A stretch of 64,000 bases of DNA from Dryocola sp051307055 (GTDB lineage Bacteria > Pseudomonadota > Gammaproteobacteria > Enterobacterales > Enterobacteriaceae): assembly GCF_051307055.1 (NCBI RefSeq), contig NZ_CP149994.1, positions 2,604,001 to 2,668,000 of the forward strand, in the 5' to 3' direction. Each line of letters begins with the position of its first letter. Position 1 is the first letter of the stretch. Below the pieces are notes generated by a model. It searched no databases and was not told where the DNA came from. It saw only the letters and a program-made list of their open reading frames with translations. Below, one piece after another: positions 8,341-17,623 of this stretch. A program made the position numbers and the translations under genes.

Positions 8341-9329
8341 GTATTACCGGCACCGAAAAGAGCGCCATTCTGTTGATGACTATTGGCGAAGACCGCGCGG
8401 CTGAAGTATTCAAGCATCTCAGCCCGCGGGAAGTGCAGCACGTGAGCGCGGCAATGGCGAACATTCGCCAGATCTCCAATAAGCAGTTGACCGACGTGCT
8501 GGCGGAGTTTGAGCAGGAAGCGGAGCAGTTCGCGGCCCTTAGCGTTAACGCCAACGATTATCTGCGTTCGGTGCTGGTCAAAGCGCTGGGCGAAGAGCGC
8601 GCCTCAAGCCTGCTGGAAGATATTCTCGAAACGCGCGAAACCACCTCGGGCATGGAAACGCTCAACTTTATGGAACCGCAGAGCGCGGCGGATCTTATTC
8701 GCGACGAGCACCCGCAGATCATCGCCACCATCCTTGTGCACCTCAAGCGCGCTCAGGCCGCCGATATTCTGGCGCTGTTCGACGAGCGCCTGCGCCACGA
8801 CGTCATGCTGCGTATCGCCACCTTTGGCGGCGTGCAGCCGGCGGCGCTGGCAGAATTGACCGAAGTGCTCAACAACCTGCTCGACGGCCAGAACCTCAAG
8901 CGCAGCAAGATGGGCGGCGTGAGAACGGCTGCGGAAATCATCAACCTGATGAAAACGCAGCAGGAAGAAGCGGTTATTACCGCGGTTCGCGACTTCGACG
9001 GCGAACTGGCGCAGAAAATTATCGACGAGATGTTCCTGTTCGAAAACCTCGTCGAAGTGGACGATCGCAGCATCCAGCGCCTGCTGCAGGAAGTGGAATC
9101 CGAATCGCTGCTGGTCGCCCTCAAAGGCGCCGAACAGCCGCTGCGCGAGAAGTTCCTGCGCAATATGTCGCAGCGTGCGGCCGATATTCTGCGCGACGAC
9201 CTCTCCAACCGCGGCCCGGTTCGTCTCTCCCAGGTGGAGAACGAACAGAAAGCCATCCTGCTTATTGTTCGTCGCCTGGCCGAAACCGGCGAGATGGTAA
9301 TTGGCACCAGCGAGGATACCTATGTCTGA
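8337..9329 (+). CDS. fliG: Flagellar switch protein FliG
   Basis: C-ring protein that couples stator torque to rotation and binds FliF and FliM. 330 residues (E. coli 331). The three domains are present: N-terminal FliF-binding, middle domain with the EHPQ motif (RDEHPQIIATILVHL), and C-terminal torque domain with the charged helix (LLQEVESESLLVALKG). Starts in ATGA overlap with fliF and overlaps fliH at its end. Confidence 0.97.
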   Translation: MSITGTEKSAILLMTIGEDRAAEVFKHLSPREVQHVSAAMANIRQISNKQLTDVLAEFEQEAEQFAALSVNANDYLRSVLVKALGEERASSLLEDILETRETTSGMETLNFMEPQSAADLIRDEHPQIIATILVHLKRAQAADILALFDERLRHDVMLRIATFGGVQPAALAELTEVLNNLLDGQNLKRSKMGGVRTAAEIINLMKTQQEEAVITAVRDFDGELAQKIIDEMFLFENLVEVDDRSIQRLLQEVESESLLVALKGAEQPLREKFLRNMSQRAADILRDDLSNRGPVRLSQVENEQKAILLIVRRLAETGEMVIGTSEDTYV

Positions 9330-10020
9330 GTCGCTGCCCTGGAAGATCTGGACGCCGGACGATCTGGCGCCCACGTCCAGCCCGGTGTTTGAAAGCCTGA
9401 TGCCGCAGGAGGTTTCCTCAGAAGAACCTGCCGCAGAAAGCGAGCCGGATTTGCAGCAGCAGCTGGCGCTGCTGCAGATGCAGGCGCATGAGCAGGGCCA
9501 CCGGGACGGTTACGCTGCGGGACATGCCGAAGGCGTTGAAGCAGGCCGCAAGGCTGGCTTTCAGCAGGGTATCGAACAGGGTCTCAACGAGGCGCAACAG
9601 CAGCAGGCTCCCGTTCACGCCCGCATGCAGCAGCTTGTCAGCGAGTTTCAGCATACGCTTGATGCGCTCGACAGCGTTATCGCCTCGCGCCTGATGCAGA
9701 TGGCGCTGGAGGCGGCTCGTCAGGTCATCGGCCATACCCAGGGCATCGATAACGCCGCGCTCATTAAACAAATCCAGGGACTGTTGCAGCAGGAGCCGTT
9801 GTTCAGCGGCAAGCCGCAGCTGCGCGTTCATCCGGACGATCTACAGCGCGTGGAAGATATGCTGGGCGCGACGTTAAGCCTGCACGGCTGGCGTTTACGC
9901 GGCGATCCGAGCCTGCATCAGGGCGGCTGTAAAGTCTCCGCCGACGAGGGCGATCTGGACGCCAGCGTCGCAACGCGCTGGCAGGAACTCTGCCGTCTTG
10001 CCGCGCCGGGAGTCCTGTAA
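9322..10020 (+). CDS. fliH: Flagellar export regulator FliH
   Basis: Peripheral stalk of the type III export ATPase; binds and restrains FliI. 232 residues (E. coli 228). The start is taken at ATG 9322 (MSESLPWKIWTPDDLAP), matching E. coli; a TTG seven codons upstream is also in frame. Gly-rich GxxxG repeats (EGVEAGRKAGFQQGIEQG) near residues 65-90 are the FliH hallmark. Overlaps fliG by eight bases and touches fliI by one base. Confidence 0.95.
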   Translation: MSESLPWKIWTPDDLAPTSSPVFESLMPQEVSSEEPAAESEPDLQQQLALLQMQAHEQGHRDGYAAGHAEGVEAGRKAGFQQGIEQGLNEAQQQQAPVHARMQQLVSEFQHTLDALDSVIASRLMQMALEAARQVIGHTQGIDNAALIKQIQGLLQQEPLFSGKPQLRVHPDDLQRVEDMLGATLSLHGWRLRGDPSLHQGGCKVSADEGDLDASVATRWQELCRLAAPGVL

Positions 10021-11378
10021 TGACCGCCCGGCTAACGCGTTGGCTTAACACGCTGGACAGCTTTGAAGAGCGCATGGCGAAATTACCAGCCGTGCGCCGC
10101 TACGGCCGCCTGACCCGCGCCACGGGCCTGGTGCTGGAAGCGACCGGTTTACAGCTTCCCCTTGGCGCAACCTGCATCATCGAGCAACACAGCCGTGAAG
10201 TGGAAGCCGAAGTCGTTGGCTTTAACGGCCAGAAACTGTTTCTGATGCCGCTTGAAGAAGTGGAAGGAATTTTGCCTGGCGCGCGGGTTTACGCGCGCAT
10301 CTCAGGCGAAGACGGCTCGCACGGCGGCAAACAGCTGCCGCTCGGCCCGGCGCTGCTTGGCCGCGTGCTGGATGGCAGCGGGCGTCCACTGGACAGCCTG
10401 CCCGCGCCAGAAACCGCCACCTTCGGCGCGCTGGGCGCCGCTCCGTTTAACCCGCTGCAGCGTACTCCTATTGAGCACGTGCTTGACGTCGGCGTGCGCC
10501 CTGTCAACGCCCTGCTCACCGTCGGACGCGGGCAGCGTATGGGTCTTTTCGCGGGTTCCGGCGTCGGTAAAAGCGTGCTGTTGGGCATGATGGCGCGTTA
10601 CACCCAGGCCGACGTGATTGTCGTCGGGCTGATTGGCGAACGCGGCCGTGAAGTAAAAGATTTTATCGAGAACATTCTCGGCCCTGAAGGCCGCGCGCGT
10701 TCGGTGGTGGTCGCCGCGCCTGCGGATGTTTCACCGTTGCTGCGCATGCAGGGTGCCGCCTATGCCACGCGCATCGCCGAGGACTTCCGCGATCGTGGCC
10801 AGCACGTGTTGCTGATTATGGACTCCCTTACCCGCTATGCCATGGCGCAGCGTGAAATCGCGCTGGCGATCGGTGAGCCACCGGCAACCAAAGGCTATCC
10901 GCCTTCCGTCTTCGCCAAGCTGCCGGCGCTGGTGGAACGTGCCGGTAACGGTATTCATGGCGGTGGATCGATTACCGCGTTTTATACCGTGCTGACCGAA
11001 GGGGACGACCAGCAGGACCCGATCGCGGATTCAGCGCGCGCCATTCTGGACGGGCACATTGTGCTCTCGCGTCGTCTCGCCGAGGCGGGGCACTACCCGG
11101 CGATTGATATCGAAGCGTCGATTAGCCGCGCCATGACCTCGCTGATAACCGATCGGCACTATGCGCAGGTGCGCAATTTCAAACAGTTGCTATCCAGCTT
11201 CCAGCGCAACCGCGACCTGGTAAGCGTTGGCGCCTATGCCAAAGGCAGCGACCCGATGCTCGATAAAGCCATCGTGCTCTGGCCGCATCTGGAAGCCTTT
11301 TTGCAGCAGGGGATTTTTGAACGCAGCGGCTGGGAAGACGCCTGCGCGGCGCTGGAACTTATCTTCCCGACGGTTTGA
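10020..11378 (+). CDS. fliI: Flagellum-specific export ATPase FliI
   Basis: Cytoplasmic ATPase of the flagellar type III export apparatus, related to F1-beta. 452 residues (E. coli 457). The Walker A loop GLFAGSGVGKS lies near residue 180, Walker B HVLLIMDSLTRYA near 260. The start ATG shares one base with the fliH stop. Ordered as in all enterobacterial fli operons. Confidence 0.97.
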   Translation: MTARLTRWLNTLDSFEERMAKLPAVRRYGRLTRATGLVLEATGLQLPLGATCIIEQHSREVEAEVVGFNGQKLFLMPLEEVEGILPGARVYARISGEDGSHGGKQLPLGPALLGRVLDGSGRPLDSLPAPETATFGALGAAPFNPLQRTPIEHVLDVGVRPVNALLTVGRGQRMGLFAGSGVGKSVLLGMMARYTQADVIVVGLIGERGREVKDFIENILGPEGRARSVVVAAPADVSPLLRMQGAAYATRIAEDFRDRGQHVLLIMDSLTRYAMAQREIALAIGEPPATKGYPPSVFAKLPALVERAGNGIHGGGSITAFYTVLTEGDDQQDPIADSARAILDGHIVLSRRLAEAGHYPAIDIEASISRAMTSLITDRHYAQVRNFKQLLSSFQRNRDLVSVGAYAKGSDPMLDKAIVLWPHLEAFLQQGIFERSGWEDACAALELIFPTV

Positions 11379-11390
11379 TGAGAGGTAACT

Positions 11391-11834
11391 ATGGGCCAAA
11401 GCACTGCACTGGAAACGCTGCACGAACTCGCCGAGAAAGAGGTGGAGAACGCGGCGCTACGATTAGGCGAAATGCGTAAAGGGTTTCAACAGGCGGAAGA
11501 GCAGCTCAACATGCTGATTAACTATCAGTTTGAGTACAGTACTAACCTGAACACCAGCATGAGCCAGGGGATTGCAAGCACCCGCTGGCAAAACTATCAG
11601 CAGTTTATCCAGACGCTCGAAAAAGCCATAGATCAGCACCGTCAGCAGCTCAGCGCCTGGACCAGTAAGGTCGACCAGGCGCTGAACTTCTGGCAGGAAA
11701 AACAGAAAAGATTGCAGGCCTGGCAAACCCTGCGGGAACGTAAAGCCACCGAGAGGCTGCTTGCTGAAAACCGGCTCGATCAGAAACAGATGGATGAATA
11801 TGCCCAGCGGGCGACAATGAGGAAAGGCGAATGA
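11391..11834 (+). CDS. fliJ: Flagellar export chaperone FliJ
   Basis: A 147-residue, almost wholly helical coiled-coil protein, same length as E. coli FliJ, which acts as the central stalk of the FliH-FliI-FliJ export complex. Gene starts 12 bases after fliI with GAGGTAACT upstream; its stop overlaps fliK by four bases. Confidence 0.95.
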   Translation: MGQSTALETLHELAEKEVENAALRLGEMRKGFQQAEEQLNMLINYQFEYSTNLNTSMSQGIASTRWQNYQQFIQTLEKAIDQHRQQLSAWTSKVDQALNFWQEKQKRLQAWQTLRERKATERLLAENRLDQKQMDEYAQRATMRKGE

Positions 11835-13054
11835 TCAAACTGCCCCTGTTAAACACGACCGCCGACGCCGACAGCGGCCTGACCGCCACGGCCACGGGCG
11901 AGAAAGGTCTGAGCGACGGTTTTCTCGATTTATTCAGCAAGGCGCTACCGGGCCTCGCCTCGCCTGAGGGCGGCGAAACGCTGTCGCTGAGCGCCGCGCT
12001 GAACAAAGCCACCGGCCGGGATCTTAATGCACAGGACGCCGCCGCGGGCAAAACGACTCTCGCAGATTTGCTCAACAAGCTCGATATGGACAAGCCTGAA
12101 GCGCTTTCCGCCCTGCTGGCAAATGTGGGTAAAGCCACAGGCGCGGATAAAACCGAGCAGGCCGCTACAGCGCAGGAGAGCACGCGCGATCTGAGCACCG
12201 CTGATATGCAGGCGCTGAGCGCCCTCTTCGCCATGCTGCCACAGCAGAATGCCGCGACGCCTGCTGCAACGCTGACCTCGACGGCCAGTAAAGATAGTGA
12301 CGAGGCTTCACCGCTGAGCGCGCTGCTGGCGGGCGGCGCGCAGCAAAAAACGACGGCAGCCCGCGCCGATGACGGCCTGAGCGCTGCCGGCAAAAACCAG
12401 CCAGCCGACACCACTTTCGCCGCGAAATCCGTTGCACCCGGGGCAAATCAGGTAGCAGATGACAGCACGCTCCCGGTCGTCGCCGTTGATAAAGAGAGTC
12501 GCGACAGCGCTATCAGCAATAACACCACGCCGACGGTCAGTACGCCGACCATCAGCAGCGCAACGGTCAGCACGCCGGTGAGTACGCATATCGCCACGCC
12601 GGTTGCGCCGCAGATTAGCGCCCAGCTGGGAAGCCAGGAGTGGCAACAGGCGGTGAGCCAGCACGTGACGCTGTTCACCCGTCAGGGCCAGCAAAGCGCC
12701 GAGCTGCGCCTGCATCCGGAAGACTTAGGTCAAATCCAGATAAGCCTCAAGCTTGACGATAACCAGGCCCAGCTGCAGATGACCTCCCCGCACAGCCACG
12801 TGCGCGCAGCGCTCGAAGCGACGCTTCCTGCGTTACGCACGGCCCTTGCGGAAAGCGGCATTCAGCTCGGCCAGAGCAATATCAGCAGCGAAAGTTTTGC
12901 TCAGCAACAGCAGCAGTCGGGCCAGCAGCAACAGCAGTCGCAGCGCTCCGCGGGCAGCTTCCCTTCTCTGGGCGGCGAGGCTGAAGCCCTTGCCGTTCCT
13001 GCCAGCGTGCAGCGCCTTGCCTCGGGTAACAACGCCGTGGACATTTTCGCCTGA
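11831..13054 (+). CDS. fliK: Flagellar hook-length control protein FliK
   Basis: Secreted molecular ruler that switches the export apparatus from hook to filament substrates. 407 residues (E. coli 375). The N-terminal two thirds is Ala/Thr/Ser-rich and poorly conserved; the globular switch domain spans about 270-345 (AELRLHPEDLGQIQISLKLDDNQAQLQM) and is followed by a Gln-rich stretch (QQQQQSGQQQQQSQ). Last gene of the fliF operon. Confidence 0.94.
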   Translation: MIKLPLLNTTADADSGLTATATGEKGLSDGFLDLFSKALPGLASPEGGETLSLSAALNKATGRDLNAQDAAAGKTTLADLLNKLDMDKPEALSALLANVGKATGADKTEQAATAQESTRDLSTADMQALSALFAMLPQQNAATPAATLTSTASKDSDEASPLSALLAGGAQQKTTAARADDGLSAAGKNQPADTTFAAKSVAPGANQVADDSTLPVVAVDKESRDSAISNNTTPTVSTPTISSATVSTPVSTHIATPVAPQISAQLGSQEWQQAVSQHVTLFTRQGQQSAELRLHPEDLGQIQISLKLDDNQAQLQMTSPHSHVRAALEATLPALRTALAESGIQLGQSNISSESFAQQQQQSGQQQQQSQRSAGSFPSLGGEAEALAVPASVQRLASGNNAVDIFA

Positions 13055-13179
13055 CGACGGCAATAAGGCGTAAACGGCAGAGGTAACAACAAATATCCCG
13101 TGTTTTCCAGGCTTTGATGCCGGGGCGACGCGGGATAATCGCACCATAAAGCAGTATCGATACAGGAATAAAGCGTTAT

Positions 13180-13647
13180 ATGACTGACATCGCTCAGACC
13201 AAAGGCCGCAAGCGCTCCATCTGGATGCCGTTACTGGTCCTGATCACACTCGCCGCATGCGCTACCGCGGGTTACAGCTACTGGCGGATGCAGCAGCACC
13301 CCGCCAGCGCTCAGGCTGTAAAACCGGAGCCGCCGCCCGCGCCGGTCTTTTTTGCGCTGGATACTTTTACCGTCAACCTTGGCGATGCGGATCGCGTGCT
13401 GTATGTCGGCATCACGCTGCGCCTGAAAGATGAAGCGACTCGCCAGCGCCTGAGCGAGTTCCTGCCGGAAGTGCGTAGCCGCCTTCTGCTGCTGTTTTCC
13501 CGCCAGGATGCGACTGCCCTTGCCACCGATGAAGGCAAGCAGAAGCTGGTAGAGGCAATTAAAAATACGCTGGCGCCGCCTCTGGTTGCCGGTCAACCTC
13601 AACAGGTGGTCAGCGACGTGCTGTATACCGCCTTTATTTTGCGGTAG
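13180..13647 (+). CDS. fliL: Flagellar basal-body associated protein FliL
   Basis: Single-pass inner-membrane protein (membrane segment about residues 13-31) with a periplasmic stomatin-like domain that surrounds the stators. 155 residues (E. coli 154). A 125-base gap after fliK holds the presumed fliL operon promoter. First gene of fliLMNOPQR. Confidence 0.95.
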   Translation: MTDIAQTKGRKRSIWMPLLVLITLAACATAGYSYWRMQQHPASAQAVKPEPPPAPVFFALDTFTVNLGDADRVLYVGITLRLKDEATRQRLSEFLPEVRSRLLLLFSRQDATALATDEGKQKLVEAIKNTLAPPLVAGQPQQVVSDVLYTAFILR

Positions 13648-13650
13648 AGC

Positions 13651-14655
13651 ATGGGCGATAGCATTCTTTCACAGGCTGAGATTGATGCGCTGCTAAACGG
13701 CGACGCCGACAGCAGCGACGAACCGATTGCCGGGGCAGTAAGTGAAACCAACATCCGCCCCTACGATCCTAATACCCAGCGCCGCGTGGTGCGTGAACGC
13801 CTGCAGGCGCTGGAGATTATCAACGAACGTTTCGCTCGTCAGTTCCGTATGGGGCTGTTTAACCTGCTGCGCCGTAGCCCGGATATTACCGTCGGCGCGA
13901 TCCGTATTCAGCCGTATCATGAGTTTGCGCGTAACCTTCCGGTGCCGACCAACCTCAACCTGATGCACCTGAAACCGCTGCGCGGCACCGGCCTGTTCGT
14001 CTTTTCGCCAAGCCTTGTGTTTATTGCGGTGGACAACCTGTTTGGTGGCGACGGCCGCTTTCCGACGAAAGTTGAAGGCCGCGAGTTTACCCATACAGAG
14101 CAACGCGTCATTAACCGCATGCTGAAGCTGGCGCTGGAAGCTTACAGCGACGCGTGGAAGGCCATTTATCCGCTTGACGTGGAATACGTGCGCTCCGAAA
14201 TGCAGGTGAAATTTACCAACATTACGACGTCGCCGAACGACATCGTGGTGAATACGCCTTTCCATGTGGAAATTGGCAACCTGACCGGCGAATTCAATAT
14301 TTGTCTGCCGTTCAGCATGATTGAACCCCTGCGCGAACTGCTGGTGAATCCCCCGCTGGAGAACTCCCGTCAGGAGGACCAAAGCTGGCGCGATACGCTG
14401 GTGCGCCAGGTGCAGCATTCTGAACTGGAACTGGTGGCGAACTTTGCCGACATTCCGCTCAGGCTGTCACAGATACTAAAACTAAAACCTGGCGACGTGC
14501 TGCCTGTCGACAAGCCGGATCGCATTCTTGCGCATGTCGATGGTGTACCGGTGCTGACCAGTCAATACGGCACGCTAAACGGCCAGTACGCCCTGCGCGT
14601 CGAACACTTGATCAACCCGATACTGAATTCGCTGAATGAGGAACAGCCCAAATGA
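13651..14655 (+). CDS. fliM: Flagellar switch protein FliM
   Basis: C-ring switch component that binds CheY-P. 334 residues as in E. coli. The N-terminal CheY-binding peptide (SILSQAEIDALLNG) is intact, followed by the CheC-like middle domain and the C-terminal SpoA domain. Three bases after fliL; overlaps fliN by four bases. Confidence 0.97.
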   Translation: MGDSILSQAEIDALLNGDADSSDEPIAGAVSETNIRPYDPNTQRRVVRERLQALEIINERFARQFRMGLFNLLRRSPDITVGAIRIQPYHEFARNLPVPTNLNLMHLKPLRGTGLFVFSPSLVFIAVDNLFGGDGRFPTKVEGREFTHTEQRVINRMLKLALEAYSDAWKAIYPLDVEYVRSEMQVKFTNITTSPNDIVVNTPFHVEIGNLTGEFNICLPFSMIEPLRELLVNPPLENSRQEDQSWRDTLVRQVQHSELELVANFADIPLRLSQILKLKPGDVLPVDKPDRILAHVDGVPVLTSQYGTLNGQYALRVEHLINPILNSLNEEQPK

Positions 14656-15062
14656 GTGATATTAATCAACCGTCCGACGATAATGCAGGCTCCGTGGACG
14701 ATCTGTGGGCTGATGCGTTGAACGAACAAAAGGTCTCCAGCAAAAGCAGCGCGGACAGCGTATTCCGCGCGCTTGAAGGCAACGACGTTGTAGGTTCAAT
14801 GCAGGATATCGACCTGATTATGGATATCCCGGTCAAACTGACCGTGGAGCTGGGCCGTACCCGCATGACCATTAAAGAGCTGCTGCGCCTGTCGCAGGGT
14901 TCCGTAGTGGCGCTTGAAGGCCTGGCCGGCGAGCCGCTGGATATCCTGATCAACGGCTATCTGATTGCGCAGGGTGAAGTCGTGGTCGTGGCCGATAAAT
15001 ACGGCGTGCGCATCACCGATATCATTACGCCATCGGAACGTATGCGTCGCCTGAGCCGTTAA
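14652..15062 (+). CDS. fliN: Flagellar switch protein FliN
   Basis: C-ring protein with one SpoA domain (residues 55-130, LIMDIPVKLTVELGRTRM) after a disordered acidic N-terminus. 136 residues (E. coli 137). Coupled to fliM by an ATGA overlap. Confidence 0.97.
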   Translation: MSDINQPSDDNAGSVDDLWADALNEQKVSSKSSADSVFRALEGNDVVGSMQDIDLIMDIPVKLTVELGRTRMTIKELLRLSQGSVVALEGLAGEPLDILINGYLIAQGEVVVVADKYGVRITDIITPSERMRRLSR

Positions 15063-15066
15063 CAGC

Positions 15067-15444
15067 ATGAAAACCCAGACCACCGTTCAGCAGCAGCCCG
15101 CCGTCAGCTCCAGCTCGCCTTTAGTGCAGGTGAGCGGCGCATTGACGGCAATCATTTTGTTTATTTTGCTGGCGGCCTGGCTGGCTAAAAGGTTTGGCCT
15201 TACCGGCAGAACCGGCAGCACGAAGGGGCTTAAGGTCAGCGCCAGCTGTAACCTTGGCCCGCGCGAACGCGTCGTGGTTGTGGATGTAGAAGACGCCCGC
15301 CTTGTGCTGGGCGTTACCGCGACGCAAATCACCCATTTACATACTCTCCCACCTGCGCCGGCAAGCGTCGATCCCCTGCCTGCCGAACAGGTGGATTTCC
15401 AGAGCCTGATGAAAAATTTGCTTAAACGTAACGGGAAAGCCTGA
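15067..15444 (+). CDS. fliO: Flagellar export protein FliO
   Basis: Small membrane protein that assists assembly of the FliP ring. 125 residues (E. coli 121), one membrane segment (about residues 22-44) and a cytoplasmic domain. Starts 4 bases after fliN and overlaps fliP by one base. Confidence 0.93.
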   Translation: MKTQTTVQQQPAVSSSSPLVQVSGALTAIILFILLAAWLAKRFGLTGRTGSTKGLKVSASCNLGPRERVVVVDVEDARLVLGVTATQITHLHTLPPAPASVDPLPAEQVDFQSLMKNLLKRNGKA

Positions 15445-16193
15445 TGAAACGTTTTCTCTCCTTCTCGTTAATGGGTATTCTGGTCAGCCTGCTGTTTGTT
15501 ACGCCGCAGGCGCTGGCGCAGCTGCCGGGCCTGGTAAGCCAGCCGATGCCGAACGGCGGCCAGAGCTGGTCGCTGCCGGTGCAGACGCTGGTGTTTATCA
15601 CCTCGCTGACCTTCCTGCCCGCTATTTTGCTGATGATGACCAGCTTCACGCGCATCATCATCGTCTTCGGCCTGCTGCGAAACGCACTCGGCACGCCTTC
15701 CGCTCCGCCTAACCAGGTGCTGCTGGGCTTAGCGCTGTTTCTGACCTTCTTTATTATGTCGCCGGTGTTCGACAAGATTTATACCGACGCCTACCAGCCG
15801 TTTAGTGAAAACAAAATGGAGATGCCGGAAGCGATTGAGAAAGGCGCGAAGCCGCTGCGCGAGTTTATGCTGCGGCAGACGCGCGAAGCGGATCTGGCGC
15901 TGTTTGCTCGTCTGGCTAACACCCCGGCGATGGAAGGCCCGGAGGTAGTGCCGATGCGCATTCTGCTGCCGGCCTATGTCACCAGCGAGCTGAAAACGGC
16001 TTTCCAGATCGGTTTTACCGTGTTTATTCCGTTCCTGATTATCGACCTGGTTGTGGCCAGCGTGCTGATGGCGCTGGGGATGATGATGGTGCCGCCGGCA
16101 ACCATTGCCCTGCCCTTCAAGCTCATGCTCTTCGTGCTGGTTGACGGCTGGCAGCTGCTGGTCGGCTCGCTTGCGCAAAGCTTCTACAGTTAA
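15444..16193 (+). CDS. fliP: Flagellar export gate protein FliP
   Basis: Core of the export gate. 249 residues (E. coli 245). It has a cleavable signal peptide (MKRFLSFSLMGILVSLLFVTPQALA), as known for FliP, and the conserved TSFTRIIIVFGLLRNALG and GWQLLVGSLAQSF segments. Confidence 0.97.
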   Translation: MKRFLSFSLMGILVSLLFVTPQALAQLPGLVSQPMPNGGQSWSLPVQTLVFITSLTFLPAILLMMTSFTRIIIVFGLLRNALGTPSAPPNQVLLGLALFLTFFIMSPVFDKIYTDAYQPFSENKMEMPEAIEKGAKPLREFMLRQTREADLALFARLANTPAMEGPEVVPMRILLPAYVTSELKTAFQIGFTVFIPFLIIDLVVASVLMALGMMMVPPATIALPFKLMLFVLVDGWQLLVGSLAQSFYS

Positions 16194-16202
16194 GGTGAAA
16201 CG

Positions 16203-16472
16203 ATGACGCCTGAATCGGTCATGATGATGGGCACCGAGGCGATGAAGGTTGCCCTGGCGCTCGCGGCACCGCTGCTGCTGGTCGCGCTGGTGACCGGCCT
16301 GATTATCTCCATGCTGCAGGCGGCGACGCAGATTAACGAAATGACGCTGTCGTTCATTCCGAAAATCCTCGCCGTTTTTGTCACCATGATTGTGGCAGGC
16401 CCGTGGATGCTCAACCTGCTGCTTGATTATATGCGCACGCTGCTCACCAATTTGCCGACGATGATTGGATGA
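16203..16472 (+). CDS. fliQ: Flagellar export gate protein FliQ
   Basis: Two-span membrane protein of 89 residues (same as E. coli), wrapping the FliP-FliR ring. AAGGTGA ribosome site. Overlaps fliR by four bases. Confidence 0.96.
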   Translation: MTPESVMMMGTEAMKVALALAAPLLLVALVTGLIISMLQAATQINEMTLSFIPKILAVFVTMIVAGPWMLNLLLDYMRTLLTNLPTMIG

Positions 16473-17254
16473 TCCACGTTGACAGCGACCAGTGGCTGAA
16501 TCTACTGAGCATGGGCTTCTGGCCTTTTATACGCATTCTGGCGCTCATCAGCACAGCGCCCATTCTCAGCGAACGTGCTATTTCGAAAAAGGTAAAAATT
16601 GGCCTGGCGCTGATGATTACCTGGATCGTCGCCCCGACGCTGCCGATGAGCGGCGTGACTATTTTCTCTGCCGCGGGTTTCTGGCTTGCGGCGCAGCAAA
16701 TCTTAATCGGCATTATGCTGGGCTTCACCATGCAGTTCGCCTTTGCCGTAATTCGTACCGCAGGCGAGCTTATCGGCCTGCAAATGGGGCTTTCTTTCGC
16801 CACCTTCTTCGACCCGGGCAGCCGCCTGAACATGCCGGTGCTGGCGCGCTTTATGGACATGCTGGCGATGCTGCTGTTCCTGACGTTTAACGGTCATTTA
16901 TGGCTGATCTCAATGCTGGTTGATACCTTTCACACGCTGCCAATTGGCGGCGAGGCGATCAACAGCAATGTATTTATGGCCCTTACCCGCGCGGGCGGAT
17001 TCATTTTTCTTAACGGATTGATGCTTGCCCTGCCCTTAATCACGCTGCTGCTGACGCTTAATATCGCGCTGGGTTTGTTAAACCGTATGGCGCCGCAGCT
17101 TTCCGTATTTGTAATTGGTTTCCCGGTTACGCTCTCCGTTGGCCTGCTGGTTATGGCCGCACTGATGCCGCTGATTGCGCCTTTTGCTGAACATTTATTT
17201 AGTGAGATTTTTGATTTGCTGGCAGATATAGTCAGTGAAATTCCGAAGAATTAA
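16469..17254 (+). CDS. fliR: Flagellar export gate protein FliR
   Basis: Polytopic inner-membrane protein, 261 residues as in E. coli, completing the FliPQR gate. Last gene of the fliL operon. Confidence 0.96.
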   Translation: MIHVDSDQWLNLLSMGFWPFIRILALISTAPILSERAISKKVKIGLALMITWIVAPTLPMSGVTIFSAAGFWLAAQQILIGIMLGFTMQFAFAVIRTAGELIGLQMGLSFATFFDPGSRLNMPVLARFMDMLAMLLFLTFNGHLWLISMLVDTFHTLPIGGEAINSNVFMALTRAGGFIFLNGLMLALPLITLLLTLNIALGLLNRMAPQLSVFVIGFPVTLSVGLLVMAALMPLIAPFAEHLFSEIFDLLADIVSEIPKN

Positions 17255-17623
17255 CCGCTTTTTCCTCATGGCCTCTCTGAGGTTATTCCTAAAAAGTATT
17301 TCAAATAACATCCACCAGGATAACTCTGCTGCGGGATATTAGATTTTACCTCTCTCACAGTTCATAACATTTACTTTACTTTGGGAACATTCCTGGCAAA
17401 TTATACATAACTTTACGGGATAGTGATCGCGCCTGAAATACTTCCGTAGCGTCATTTATCTGCAACTCAAGTCAATGGCTGGAAAGCGTTTTTCCCCGCC
17501 ATTTTCCCGGGATGGAACAAAGGCGCGGAAGTGCTGGCAGGGAAGTTTCGTAATGGCAGGCGCTCAACAAAGCGGCCTGCTCAATCGAAGCTGTTCGGAT
17601 AATACACTTGGTGAGGGTTTGCT
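17255..17623 (+). promoter_or_regulatory. Intergenic region upstream of rcsA
   Basis: A 369-base stretch with no credible gene. It holds the RcsAB box described separately near its left end; the rest is mixed-composition leader sequence. A short open frame beginning at 17475 overlaps the rcsA start, lacks a good ribosome site and is not called. Confidence 0.6.
17278..17291 (+). promoter_or_regulatory. RcsAB box upstream of rcsA
   Basis: TGAGGTTATTCCTA agrees well with the RcsAB box consensus TAAGAATATTCCTA-type element known for rcsA autoregulation in E. coli and Klebsiella. It lies about 330 bases before the rcsA start, implying a long leader. Confidence 0.75.

Noticed and set aside
8604..9374. 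256-codon minus-strand open frame across fliG
   Set aside because: Antisense shadow of fliG, which is unmistakable on the plus strand.
13095..13136. ATCCCG / CGGGAT arms between fliK and fliL
   Set aside because: Six-base arms with a 30-base loop are too weak to call a regulatory site or terminator.
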